Shown: positions 1 to 5,581 of the stretch, piece by piece | How positions within the stretch are numbered: position 1 is the stretch's first letter | How the letters are laid out: every line of letters starts with the position of its first letter | Program-made: the position numbers and the translations under genes | Notes under the pieces: model-generated | Told to the model about the DNA's origin: nothing | Database searches by the model: none | The model's input: only the letters and a program-made list of their open reading frames with translations | Source of the DNA: Deltaproteobacteria bacterium | GTDB lineage: Bacteria; Myxococcota; Myxococcia; Myxococcales; Myxococcaceae | Length of the DNA stretch: 5,581 bases | Assembly (NCBI GenBank): GCA_016875515.1 | Contig: VGRA01000211.1 | Coordinates: 1 to 5,581 of the forward strand | Direction: 5' to 3'

Positions 1-300
1 CAGCGCCTCCCCGGGGCGGCCCGCCGCCTCGAGCGCCTGTCCCTTCAGGGCCCCGTAGCGCGCCCGTGCAGCCACGTCCATGTCATGGCCCCGGGCCCGC
101 GCCAGGTCCTCCAGCGCGGGGGCCCATTGGCCGTCTTGCAGCTGCCGCTCCGCGCGCGAGAGCCACGGCCCCGGCGAGGGCGCCCGGGCCAGCTCCCGGT
201 CCAGGTGCGCGAGGGCCTCCGGCAACCCGGCGTGGGCCCAAGCCATCCCCGGCCAGGCCGCCAGCAGGGCGACGCAGGCGCAGCCACGAGCCAGGCGCAT
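1..300 (-). CDS. Secreted protein with TPR-like helices, partial (C-terminus outside window)
   Basis: Only the first 100 codons are visible, and the frame is open to the window edge. The N-terminus reads as a Sec signal peptide: MRLARG, then a hydrophobic core (residues 7-19), then AWA/AHA, giving likely signal peptidase I cleavage after A22 or A24. There is no lipobox. The mature part is Ala/Leu/Arg-rich and looks all-helical. Two stretches (about residues 47-70, with W59-A-P-A-L, and 79-100, with G83-A-L-K-G-Q-A and E98-A-L) have the small/large residue spacing of tetratricopeptide repeats. The start ATG shares its A with the TGA stop of the upstream lipoprotein gene (TGATG), and only a weak GGA precedes it, so translation probably depends on coupling. 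A periplasmic or envelope scaffold role is inferred from the signal peptide and its partner. The TPR assignment is tentative and no specific function can be named. Confidence 0.75.
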   Translation of the reverse strand, partial: MRLARGCACVALLAAWPGMAWAHAGLPEALAHLDRELARAPSPGPWLSRAERQLQDGQWAPALEDLARARGHDMDVAARARYGALKGQALEAAGRPGEAL

Positions 301-3300
301 CAGTTCCAGGAGAAGGCGGACTTGTTTGACAGCGAAAGCGGGGAGCTGAACGTCACCGGCGCGGAGACGGTGCCAATGGCGTTGCAGTTGCACTGAGCGT
401 TCACCGGGGCGTCGAACGTGACCGCCTGGGCCACGTCCCCGGGCGCGAAGTTGACAGTGCTCCCGTTGCACTGCGGGACGGCGGACTCCGCGGCGAAGTA
501 CCAGGCGCGCGAGCTGTGCCGCACCTTCCCCGGGCACGAGGTAAGGGTGTTGTAGTTGGTGAGGGTCAGCGTCCGGTTCCCCGAGACGACGCACTGCCCC
601 ACCCCGTACTCCACCTCGCAGGCGCGCAGGGCCTGCGCGGCGTCAAAGGTGTTCTGCGGGCGCGTGTCCGCCCAGTACCTGACCGAGCCGTTGTTGTGGC
701 ACGTGAGCTGTTTGAAGACGACCTGGACCTGCAAGGGAAGCTGCAGGCCGGAGGACGACAGCTCCGTCACCGACACCGTGGAGTCCACGTCCACCGGGGA
801 GCCCACCAGCACCGCGGGGCGCTGCACGTTCACATACGGGTTCTGGGCGTCCACCTGCACGTCCACCTGCTTCGTCCCCGGCACCCCCAGCACCGTCGCG
901 TTGGCGGCACCCGTCACCTCCAGCCCCTGACCAGCGTCAAAGCGCAGGCGCACCGGCTCGGCGGTCCGCCCCGGCAGCCCCGCGTCGTCCAGCAGCCGGA
1001 CGGGAACCTGCAGCGTGGCGGGACGGCCGTTGGCGCACAGCCCGTCCAGGTAGACGACGTTGCCGAAGTCCGGCTGCGTGAAGGCCACGCGCGTGGCCGG
1101 CCCGGGAATCACGCCGGACAGCAACGCCGCGCTGCTGCCTGCAGCCGGCAACAGGTACTCCACCAGGACGTCGTCCACGGACCAGCTGGCCGACTGTACC
1201 GGGGTGAAGGGGTTGGGCGTCGACTGCAGGGCGAAGTGGAGCTGCGTCTGCCCGGCGGCCAGCCCGTCCGTCAGGTCCAGCGTGCGCAGCACCAGGCCGG
1301 CCCCGGCAGCGGGCAGGGACGTCCGCCCGTCACAGCCTTCCGGCTCCAGCGGCACCTCCAGCGGCTCTACGGCGCGCGTGGCGCAGCCGGACAGACAACT
1401 GCTCTGCAGCAGGCAGGCGGCGGGACGCGCCGCACAGCCCCCGGTGGGATCCTGCGCCGACTGCCGCTCCAGCCGCTCCACGTACCGGGCGCGCGCCACC
1501 ACCCCGGTGCCGAGCGCGGGCAGCTGCACCGCCAGCCGGGCCTCGCTCTCCGCGAGCGTGAAGCCGGGCGGCACCGCGGCCACGTAGGCCCGCTTACCGG
1601 CCACCTGTGGCGAGACGAGCGGCTTCCACTGCCACGCCCCCGCCTGGCTCCAGCCGGCGACGAAGCCCCCCTCGGCGTCGTCCTGCGCCGCCACCCACCA
1701 GCTCGCCAGCTTCAGCGGGGTGCTCGCCGTCCCCGGCAGGAGCTCCAGGGCCACGGAGAAGCTGGAGGCGCGCAGGTCCTTGGCCAGGATGTCGAACCGG
1801 CCGTCCACCAGCTTCCCCGTCACCACGAACGTCCCTCCCCCGGACTCCAGCAGCCCGGCCCCGGCCTGCACCGCGGTGTCGAAGGAGGCGGTGACGGCGT
1901 TCTGCAGGCTGAGCCGGATGGCGGCCGAGCCCGTGGTGGCGTTGCTGACCGGGTTGCCAAACGCGTCCGTGGTCCGCACGGTGACGAGCGTCCCGCCGGT
2001 GCTCAGCCAGCGGCGGGGCGCGGCCAGGACCAGCAGCTCCACTGGCCCGGGCTGGGTGACGAACGGCGCCTCGGCGGCCGCCGCAGCGGGGACGTCCTCC
2101 AGCTCCGCCCAGGCCTTGCCCGCCCCGGCCAGCCGGCCCGTCTCCACCCACGCCACCGCCCGCCCCTGCGCGTCCGTGCGTCCCTGGGCAGAGGTGATGA
2201 CACCGTTGTGCGCGCGCCAGCGCACCCGGGCGTTGGGAACCGGCGTGCTGCCGTGGCGCGCCTCCACCGTGACCGGCTGGGAGAGCCCGGTCCGCGGCGC
2301 CGCGGACTGGTTGCCACCGGAAACGAGCGCCAGCGACTCGGCCGTGCGGAAGGTGATGGCCCGCGCCTGCTGCACCTGGTGGCCCAGCGCGTCGGTGACG
2401 GCAATCCGCACGCCGTAAACACCGGGCCGGGTGCCGGTCAGGTACATGGTCCCGGGGCGGGGGCCCGCGGAGAGCGAGGCCGGCCCCGGCAGGTCCGTCA
2501 CCAGCTGGAAGGCGATGACCAGCGCGTCCCCGTCCGGGTCTGTGGTGGCCGAGGCGTCCAGGAGCAGCGGCGTGTCCACCCAGCCCTCGCCCGGGTCTGC
2601 CAGCACGGCGCGAGGGGCGCCGTTCACCGCCCGCACGCGGGCGAGCCCCGGGGGGCTGGCCTCGCCGGAGGCGTCCGTGACGACGAGCGACACCACGTAG
2701 TCCCCGAGCGCGTCCGGCGTGAAGGTGGTGGCGCTCTCGGTGGCGGTGGCCAGCGCGGCGGAGGAGCCGGCCGGCTTGTGCAGCAGCGTCCAGGTCCAGC
2801 TGAGTCCCGTGCCGTCCGGATCATGGCTGGCAAAGCCGTCCAGCCGCAGCGGCGCGCCCAGCGCGGCGTCCGTCTCTTCCGGGGTCACCACCGCCACGGG
2901 CGGGCGCAGGGCCGAGGCCACGAAGACGGCGGCCTGCACCGGCTGGGAGGCGAGCCCCCCGTCCCGCACCACCAGCGCCACCGCGTACGTCCCCACCTTC
3001 AGCGGGCGGAAGGAGGGCTGCGCGGTGTCTGCCGCCGTGAGCGTCACGGGCTCTCCGGCGGGGTCTGCCACCGTCCACTCGTACGCGAGCGGCCCGCCGC
3101 CCACGGCACGCGAGCCGGAGCCGTCCAGCACCACCAGCTGCCCGGGCACCGCGGACTGGCTGGCCACGTGCGCCAACGGCATCCCCGCGGCGGTCAGCGT
3201 GACCTGGGCGGGCGAGGAGCGCTGCGCCTCCGTGGCCACCACGAGCGTCACCGTGTACTCGCCGGGCCGGTCCGGCACGAACGAGGCCACGGCGCGGTCG

Positions 3301-3527
3301 GCGTCGTCGAGCAGCACGCGCGAGCCCTCGGGCACGTTCGTCAGCGCCCAGGAGAAGGTGAGCGGCGAGCGCTGCTCGTCTCCGCTCCCGCTGCCGTCCA
3401 GCAGCACCCGCGTCCCCACGGACACGGGGCGGGACTCGCCGGGGCGCGCCACGGGCGGCTTGGGGCCGCATGCGGCGAGCACGATCGAGAGGGGAAGGAC
3501 CCAGAGCTGCCTGAAAAAGGACACCAT
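300..3527 (-). CDS. Multidomain surface lipoprotein: four PKD repeats, Ig-like (Big_1) domains, jelly-roll domain, Cys-rich C-terminus
   Basis: Predicted 1075-residue lipoprotein. The signal peptide (MVSFFRQLW, then a hydrophobic core) ends in lipobox L17-A-A-C20; G21 is not an inner-membrane retention Asp, so an outer-membrane or surface location is likely. Four PKD-type beta-sandwiches follow. They are marked by LD(G/A)S-like turns at D44, D135, D230 and D324 and by G-x-Y-x-V strands at Y91, Y181, Y277 and Y371, a period of about 90-96 residues; repeats 3 and 4 carry DPDG. Residues about 400-480 resemble a Big_1/invasin Ig-like domain (GGNQSA, PVPNARVRW, TDAQGRA), and about 495-600 a second one (TTDAFGNPVSNA). 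Residues about 605-793 look like a jelly-roll/MAM-like domain: AGWSQAGAWQW at the start and SWSVDDVLVEY at the end. The rest to 1075 is unassigned and Cys-rich. The ATG at 3527 is preceded by AGGAGG at 7-base spacing. The frame is open 24 codons further upstream, but that would bury the signal peptide. Adhesion or matrix binding is inferred from architecture; no enzyme motif was seen. Confidence 0.92.
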   Translation of the reverse strand: MVSFFRQLWVLPLSIVLAACGPKPPVARPGESRPVSVGTRVLLDGSGSGDEQRSPLTFSWALTNVPEGSRVLLDDADRAVASFVPDRPGEYTVTLVVATEAQRSSPAQVTLTAAGMPLAHVASQSAVPGQLVVLDGSGSRAVGGGPLAYEWTVADPAGEPVTLTAADTAQPSFRPLKVGTYAVALVVRDGGLASQPVQAAVFVASALRPPVAVVTPEETDAALGAPLRLDGFASHDPDGTGLSWTWTLLHKPAGSSAALATATESATTFTPDALGDYVVSLVVTDASGEASPPGLARVRAVNGAPRAVLADPGEGWVDTPLLLDASATTDPDGDALVIAFQLVTDLPGPASLSAGPRPGTMYLTGTRPGVYGVRIAVTDALGHQVQQARAITFRTAESLALVSGGNQSAAPRTGLSQPVTVEARHGSTPVPNARVRWRAHNGVITSAQGRTDAQGRAVAWVETGRLAGAGKAWAELEDVPAAAAAEAPFVTQPGPVELLVLAAPRRWLSTGGTLVTVRTTDAFGNPVSNATTGSAAIRLSLQNAVTASFDTAVQAGAGLLESGGGTFVVTGKLVDGRFDILAKDLRASSFSVALELLPGTASTPLKLASWWVAAQDDAEGGFVAGWSQAGAWQWKPLVSPQVAGKRAYVAAVPPGFTLAESEARLAVQLPALGTGVVARARYVERLERQSAQDPTGGCAARPAACLLQSSCLSGCATRAVEPLEVPLEPEGCDGRTSLPAAGAGLVLRTLDLTDGLAAGQTQLHFALQSTPNPFTPVQSASWSVDDVLVEYLLPAAGSSAALLSGVIPGPATRVAFTQPDFGNVVYLDGLCANGRPATLQVPVRLLDDAGLPGRTAEPVRLRFDAGQGLEVTGAANATVLGVPGTKQVDVQVDAQNPYVNVQRPAVLVGSPVDVDSTVSVTELSSSGLQLPLQVQVVFKQLTCHNNGSVRYWADTRPQNTFDAAQALRACEVEYGVGQCVVSGNRTLTLTNYNTLTSCPGKVRHSSRAWYFAAESAVPQCNGSTVNFAPGDVAQAVTFDAPVNAQCNCNAIGTVSAPVTFSSPLSLSNKSAFSWN

Positions 3528-3534
3528 GCGCGTT

Positions 3535-3540
3535 CCTCCT
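3535..3540 (-). promoter_or_regulatory. Ribosome binding site AGGAGG fixing the lipoprotein start
   Basis: On the minus strand a perfect AGGAGG lies 7 bases before the ATG at 3527. It decides the start in favour of the Met that directly precedes the signal peptide, rather than the upstream in-frame ATG at 3599, which has no such signal. Confidence 0.85.
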
Positions 3541-3554
3541 AGTGGTGACGGCGC

Positions 3555-3577
3555 GGACAACCGGCCGCAGGTTGTCC
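3555..3577. repeat. Perfect inverted repeat, candidate operator in the divergent intergenic region
   Basis: GGACAACC (3555-3562) and its exact reverse complement GGTTGTCC (3570-3577) flank a 7-base spacer, giving a 23-bp dyad. It lies between the divergent lipoprotein and MaoC-PilZ genes, about 14 bases upstream of the lipoprotein Shine-Dalgarno sequence, and overlaps the -10 of a plausible leftward promoter. Geometry and position fit a binding site for a dimeric repressor, but a 5'-leader hairpin in the lipoprotein transcript is equally possible if transcription starts further upstream. A second, shorter dyad (CCCCG 3576-3580 with CGGGG 3586-3590) overlaps its right arm. Confidence 0.5.
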
Positions 3578-3599
3578 CCGGACTGCGGGGCCCGGTCAA
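3571..3599 (-). promoter_or_regulatory. Possible sigma-70-type promoter for the lipoprotein/TPR operon
   Basis: Read leftwards, TTGACC (3599-3594, five of six matches to TTGACA) is followed after 17 bases by GACAAC (3576-3571, three of six matches to TATAAT). The predicted start would be near 3564, giving a leader of about 37 bases. The -35 and spacing are good but the -10 is poor. The right arm of the inverted repeat at 3555-3577 covers the -10, which would suit repression. This is inferred from consensus only. Confidence 0.3.
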
Positions 3600-3668
3600 G
3601 GAAGGCGCCCCTCCCGGGTTCTATCCGCTTGGGGCTCTCCCCGCGGCCCTGTTATGGGTGGACGCCTC

Positions 3669-4571
3669 ATGAAGCGGTGGCTCGAGGATTTCCAGGTCGG
3701 GGACAAGGCGACGTTTGGCCTCACGCGGGTCACCGCCGAGGACATCAAGGCGTTTGCCCGGCAGTTCGACCCACAGCCCTTCCACCTGGACGAGGAGGCC
3801 GGCAGGGCCACCCCGTTCGGCGGGCTGGTGGCCAGCGGGTGGCACACCGCGGCCCTCTGCATGGGGATGATGGTGGAGCAGATGGGTCAGAAGTCTGGCA
3901 GCATCGGCTCTCCGGGGGTGGACGAGCTGCGGTGGCTGAAGCCGGTCCGCCCGGGGGATGCGCTGTCCGTCCGCTCCGAGGTGATGGAGGTGGCCCCCTC
4001 CCGGAGCAAGCCGGACCGGGGGGTGCTCCGCGTCCGCTACGAGGTCATCAACCAGGCCGGGGACACCGTCATGTCCATGGTGGCACTCGCCATGTTCTTG
4101 AAGGACCCCACGGGTGGACCCTACCTCGTTTCTCGACAGGAGCAGACGACCGTGCTTGGATCCGCACCGGGCTTTACATCTCCGATGGGCCGGGGGACCC
4201 CTGAAGGGAGCACGGCGATGGCGGCGGACAAACACGAGGACCAGGGCTACACGCGGGCCCATTTCCGGCTCTATTTTGAGCCGCCCGACCAGCCCTCCTT
4301 CGATTGCAGGCAGGGGAGCTACCCCGTGCTGGACATCTCAGAGGGGGGCTTCCGCTTCGCCCTGGGGACCAGCACGCACGCGTTCCCGGCCCGCATGGCG
4401 CTCGAGGGGAAGATCGTGTTCCCGAACAACCGCGGCAGCGTTGCCGTCAAGGGTGTGGTGGCGCGCCAGGTCGGGATGGAGATCGCCGTCCAGCTGCAGC
4501 CCGGCGGCAGGGTGCCGCTCAACAAGATCATGGAAGAACAGCGTCTGCAGATCCAACGCCGGAAACACTGA
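3669..4571 (+). CDS. MaoC-like (hot-dog) dehydratase/hydratase fused to a C-terminal PilZ cyclic-di-GMP-binding domain
   Basis: 300 codons, two modules. Residues 1 to about 147 are a MaoC-family hot-dog domain of normal single-domain length. It has LEDFQVGD at the start, F33-D34-P-Q-P-F-H39 matching the D-x-N-P-x-H active-site signature of (R)-specific enoyl-CoA hydratases (D34 and H39 presumed catalytic), then FGG (50-52) and A-S-G57. Known family members hydrate enoyl-CoA or dehydrate acyl thioesters. Residues 184-300 are a PilZ domain with both ligand motifs: R196-x-x-x-R200 and D222-x-S224-x-x-G227. It should therefore bind cyclic-di-GMP. A linker of about 36 residues rich in Gly, Ser, Thr and Pro joins them and looks unlike either family. 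The ATG at 3669 is preferred over 3654 because GGTGGA lies 6 bases before it and it begins directly at the MaoC fold; the earlier ATG has no Shine-Dalgarno and would add five residues. ATG 4218 has its own Shine-Dalgarno, so a separate 117-residue PilZ protein is possible. Confidence 0.85.
   Translation: MKRWLEDFQVGDKATFGLTRVTAEDIKAFARQFDPQPFHLDEEAGRATPFGGLVASGWHTAALCMGMMVEQMGQKSGSIGSPGVDELRWLKPVRPGDALSVRSEVMEVAPSRSKPDRGVLRVRYEVINQAGDTVMSMVALAMFLKDPTGGPYLVSRQEQTTVLGSAPGFTSPMGRGTPEGSTAMAADKHEDQGYTRAHFRLYFEPPDQPSFDCRQGSYPVLDISEGGFRFALGTSTHAFPARMALEGKIVFPNNRGSVAVKGVVARQVGMEIAVQLQPGGRVPLNKIMEEQRLQIQRRKH
4204..4210 (+). promoter_or_regulatory. Internal Shine-Dalgarno (AAGGGAG) before an internal PilZ start at 4218
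   Basis: AAGGGAG lies 7 bases before the in-frame ATG at 4218, which begins exactly where the PilZ module begins (MAADKHEDQGYTRAHFR). It is a better match and spacing than the site for the annotated MaoC start. A TGA in another frame (4202-4204) abuts it. This suggests that the PilZ module is also, or only, initiated here, or that two adjacent genes became joined. No promoter was recognised nearby, so expression would be from the MaoC transcript. Confidence 0.45.
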
Positions 4572-4631
4572 CGCCCACGGCTGGAGGGCCGTCATACCTC
4601 CGTCACCGGGAAAAAGCCGCGCGCCGGAAAT

Positions 4632-4661
4632 TTGGCGTACCAACCTGTGGCATGGCTTAAT
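4632..4661 (+). promoter_or_regulatory. Possible promoter upstream of the sigma-54 activator gene
   Basis: In the 110-base gap after the MaoC-PilZ gene, an AT-richer island holds TTGGCG (4632-4637) and CTTAAT (4656-4661), each with four of six consensus matches and 18 bases apart. Transcription would begin around 4668, just before the Shine-Dalgarno. The match is weak, and read-through from the MaoC-PilZ gene is an alternative, as no convincing terminator lies between the genes. Confidence 0.28.
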
Positions 4662-4671
4662 CGGTCGCCTG

Positions 4672-4677
4672 AGGAGG
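4672..4677 (+). promoter_or_regulatory. Ribosome binding site AGGAGG of the sigma-54 activator gene
   Basis: AGGAGG lies 4 bases before the ATG at 4682; the spacing is short but the match is perfect. A TGA in the same frame (4670-4672) overlaps it, so no start further upstream is possible and the protein cannot have a longer N-terminus. Confidence 0.8.
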
Positions 4678-4681
4678 AAGC

Positions 4682-5581
4682 ATGGGCGCCCCCGACCGGT
4701 CGGTTCACCTCATCCATGATCCAACATCTTCCCTGTCGGAGACCGTCCGGGCGTGCGCCCGGATTGCCGCCAGTGACGCCACCGTCCTGCTGACCGGCGA
4801 GACCGGCACCGGCAAGGAGGTGTTCGCCCGGTTCATCCATGACCGCTCACCCAGGGCCGGCAAGGCCTTCGTCCCGGTCAACTGCGGGGCCATCCCCGAG
4901 GCGCTGCTGGAGTCCGAGCTGTTCGGCTACACGCGGGGCGCCTTCACCGGGGCCCTGACCGCCCGCAAGGGGCGCGTGGCCATGGCGGATGGCGGCACCC
5001 TGTTCCTGGACGAGATGGGCGAACTGCCACTCGTCCTCCAAGTGAAGCTCCTCCGCGTGCTGCAGGAGCGGGCCTACGAGCCGCTCGGCAGCACCGAGTC
5101 CGTCCCGGCCAATTTCCGGCTGGTGGCCGCCACCAACCGCAACCTGGTGCAGGAGGTGGAGGCCGGGCGGTTCCGCAGGGACCTGTATTACCGGCTGCTG
5201 GTCTGCCCGGTGGAGCTGCCGGCGCTGCGGGAGCGCCGCGCGGACATCACCACGCTGTTCATGCACTTCTGGAAGCAGCGCGGGGAGACCCGCCCCATTG
5301 CGCCCGCCGTGCTGCAGCAGCTCAAGAGTTACGACTGGCCCGGCAACGTCCGCGAGCTGGAGAACCTGGTGGAGCGGCTGGCGGTGTGCTCCGTGGGGAC
5401 CGAGATCACCTACGAAGACCTCCCCTCTCCCATCCGGCCGGCCTATACCCCTCCGCCTCCCCCACCCGTGGTGCTCCCCTCCCCGGAGCTCCCGGAGACC
5501 GCCGGGGGCATTGCAGCCCTTCTCTCCTCCCCCCTCCCCGGGTTCCCGCCGCCGCTGGCGCCGCCCCCCTTCCCGGAGGCC
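4682..5581 (+). CDS. Sigma-54-dependent transcriptional activator lacking an N-terminal sensory domain, partial (C-terminus outside window)
   Basis: The 300 visible codons are almost entirely the sigma-54-interacting AAA+ domain of bacterial enhancer-binding proteins, which remodel the closed sigma-54 RNA polymerase complex using ATP. Key motifs are intact: Walker A GETGTGKE (39-46), the sigma-54-contacting loop GAFTGA (86-91), Walker B GGTLFLDE (104-111), the arginine-finger region FRRDLYYRL (R165, R171) and sensor [10 protein letters not shown] (219-226). Only about 18 residues precede the AAA+ fold, so no receiver, GAF, PAS or FHA domain is present; the in-frame TGA at 4670 rules out an upstream extension. 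This resembles the PspF arrangement, where activity is controlled in trans. After the AAA+ domain (about residue 250) comes a Pro-rich stretch including six consecutive prolines (257-262) and further PPP runs to residue 300. The expected helix-turn-helix is not reached. The target promoter is unknown. The neighbouring PilZ module hints at a cyclic-di-GMP link, which is speculation. Confidence 0.93.
   Translation, partial: MGAPDRSVHLIHDPTSSLSETVRACARIAASDATVLLTGETGTGKEVFARFIHDRSPRAGKAFVPVNCGAIPEALLESELFGYTRGAFTGALTARKGRVAMADGGTLFLDEMGELPLVLQVKLLRVLQERAYEPLGSTESVPANFRLVAATNRNLVQEVEAGRFRRDLYYRLLVCPVELPALRERRADITTLFMHFWKQRGETRPIAPAVLQQLKSYDWPGNVRELENLVERLAVCSVGTEITYEDLPSPIRPAYTPPPPPPVVLPSPELPETAGGIAALLSSPLPGFPPPLAPPPFPEA

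Noticed and set aside
516..3542. A 1008-codon open frame on the plus strand, antisense to the lipoprotein gene
   Set aside because: It has Arg/Gly/Pro/His-rich, low-complexity translation with no recognisable domain or signal, which is typical of the antisense shadow of a high-GC gene. The opposite strand has a lipobox, a perfect ribosome site and periodic PKD motifs.
3528..3599. Longer N-terminus for the lipoprotein, starting at the ATG at 3599
   Set aside because: It would place 24 hydrophilic residues ahead of the signal peptide and would put the AGGAGG ribosome site and the dyad inside the coding sequence.
2719..3672. A 317-codon plus-strand open frame running through the divergent intergenic region
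   Set aside because: It is Ser/Ala/Thr-rich without motifs, overlaps the lipoprotein start and intergenic region, and ends just inside the MaoC start. It is explained as a shadow.
3621..4262. A 213-codon minus-strand open frame opposite the MaoC gene
   Set aside because: Its translation is His/Arg/Pro-rich without domain features, and the opposite strand encodes a clear MaoC domain with active-site motif.
4577..4592. Small hairpin ACGGC/GCCGT with a 6-base loop just after the MaoC-PilZ stop
   Set aside because: The stem is only 5 bp and no T-run follows, so it does not qualify as an intrinsic terminator. Such short dyads are common by chance in GC-rich DNA.
4648..4663. Sigma-54 promoter candidate, TGGCATG upstream of the activator gene
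   Set aside because: The -24-like half matches well, but the required -12 GC is absent at the correct spacing (the positions read AATC), so it cannot be called a sigma-54 promoter.
4114..4719. A 201-codon plus-strand frame overlapping the PilZ module
   Set aside because: It is Arg/Ser/Pro-rich out-of-frame reading. The alternative frame carries the conserved PilZ motifs, so this one is a shadow.

Overview
The window is GC-rich and strongly biased towards G/C at third codon positions. It carries a PKD-repeat lipoprotein, a PilZ (cyclic-di-GMP) domain and a sigma-54 activator. That combination suggests a large-genome deltaproteobacterium, most likely a myxobacterium (Myxococcus/Corallococcus/Archangium type). 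This is inferred from composition and gene content; no phylogenetic marker gene is present.

Left half, minus strand: two genes are read leftwards from about 3527. The first (3527 to 300) is a 1075-residue predicted surface lipoprotein made of four PKD repeats, one or two bacterial Ig-like domains, a jelly-roll/MAM-like sandwich and a cysteine-rich C-terminal part. Its stop codon shares one base with the start of the second gene (300 to beyond base 1), a secreted protein with TPR-like helices that runs off the window. The pair looks like a translationally coupled envelope operon.

Divergent intergenic region, 3528-3668: it holds a perfect 8-bp inverted repeat with a 7-base spacer (3555-3577). 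The repeat overlaps the -10 box of a plausible leftward promoter and is the best operator candidate here.

Right half, plus strand: 3669-4571 is one open frame joining a MaoC-type hot-dog dehydratase/hydratase to a C-terminal PilZ domain with a complete cyclic-di-GMP-binding signature. The joint carries a well-placed Shine-Dalgarno sequence and an internal ATG (4218), so the PilZ part may also be made on its own, or the frame may descend from two genes. After a 110-base gap with a weak promoter candidate, 4682 to the window end encodes the AAA+ domain of a sigma-54 activator. An in-frame stop just before its ATG shows that it has no N-terminal sensory domain. A proline-rich tract follows the AAA+ module, and any C-terminal DNA-binding domain lies outside the window.

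No RNA genes, mobile elements, CRISPR arrays or origins were seen. The most interesting points are the MaoC-PilZ fusion, its position next to a sensor-less sigma-54 activator, and the dyad in the divergent promoter region.
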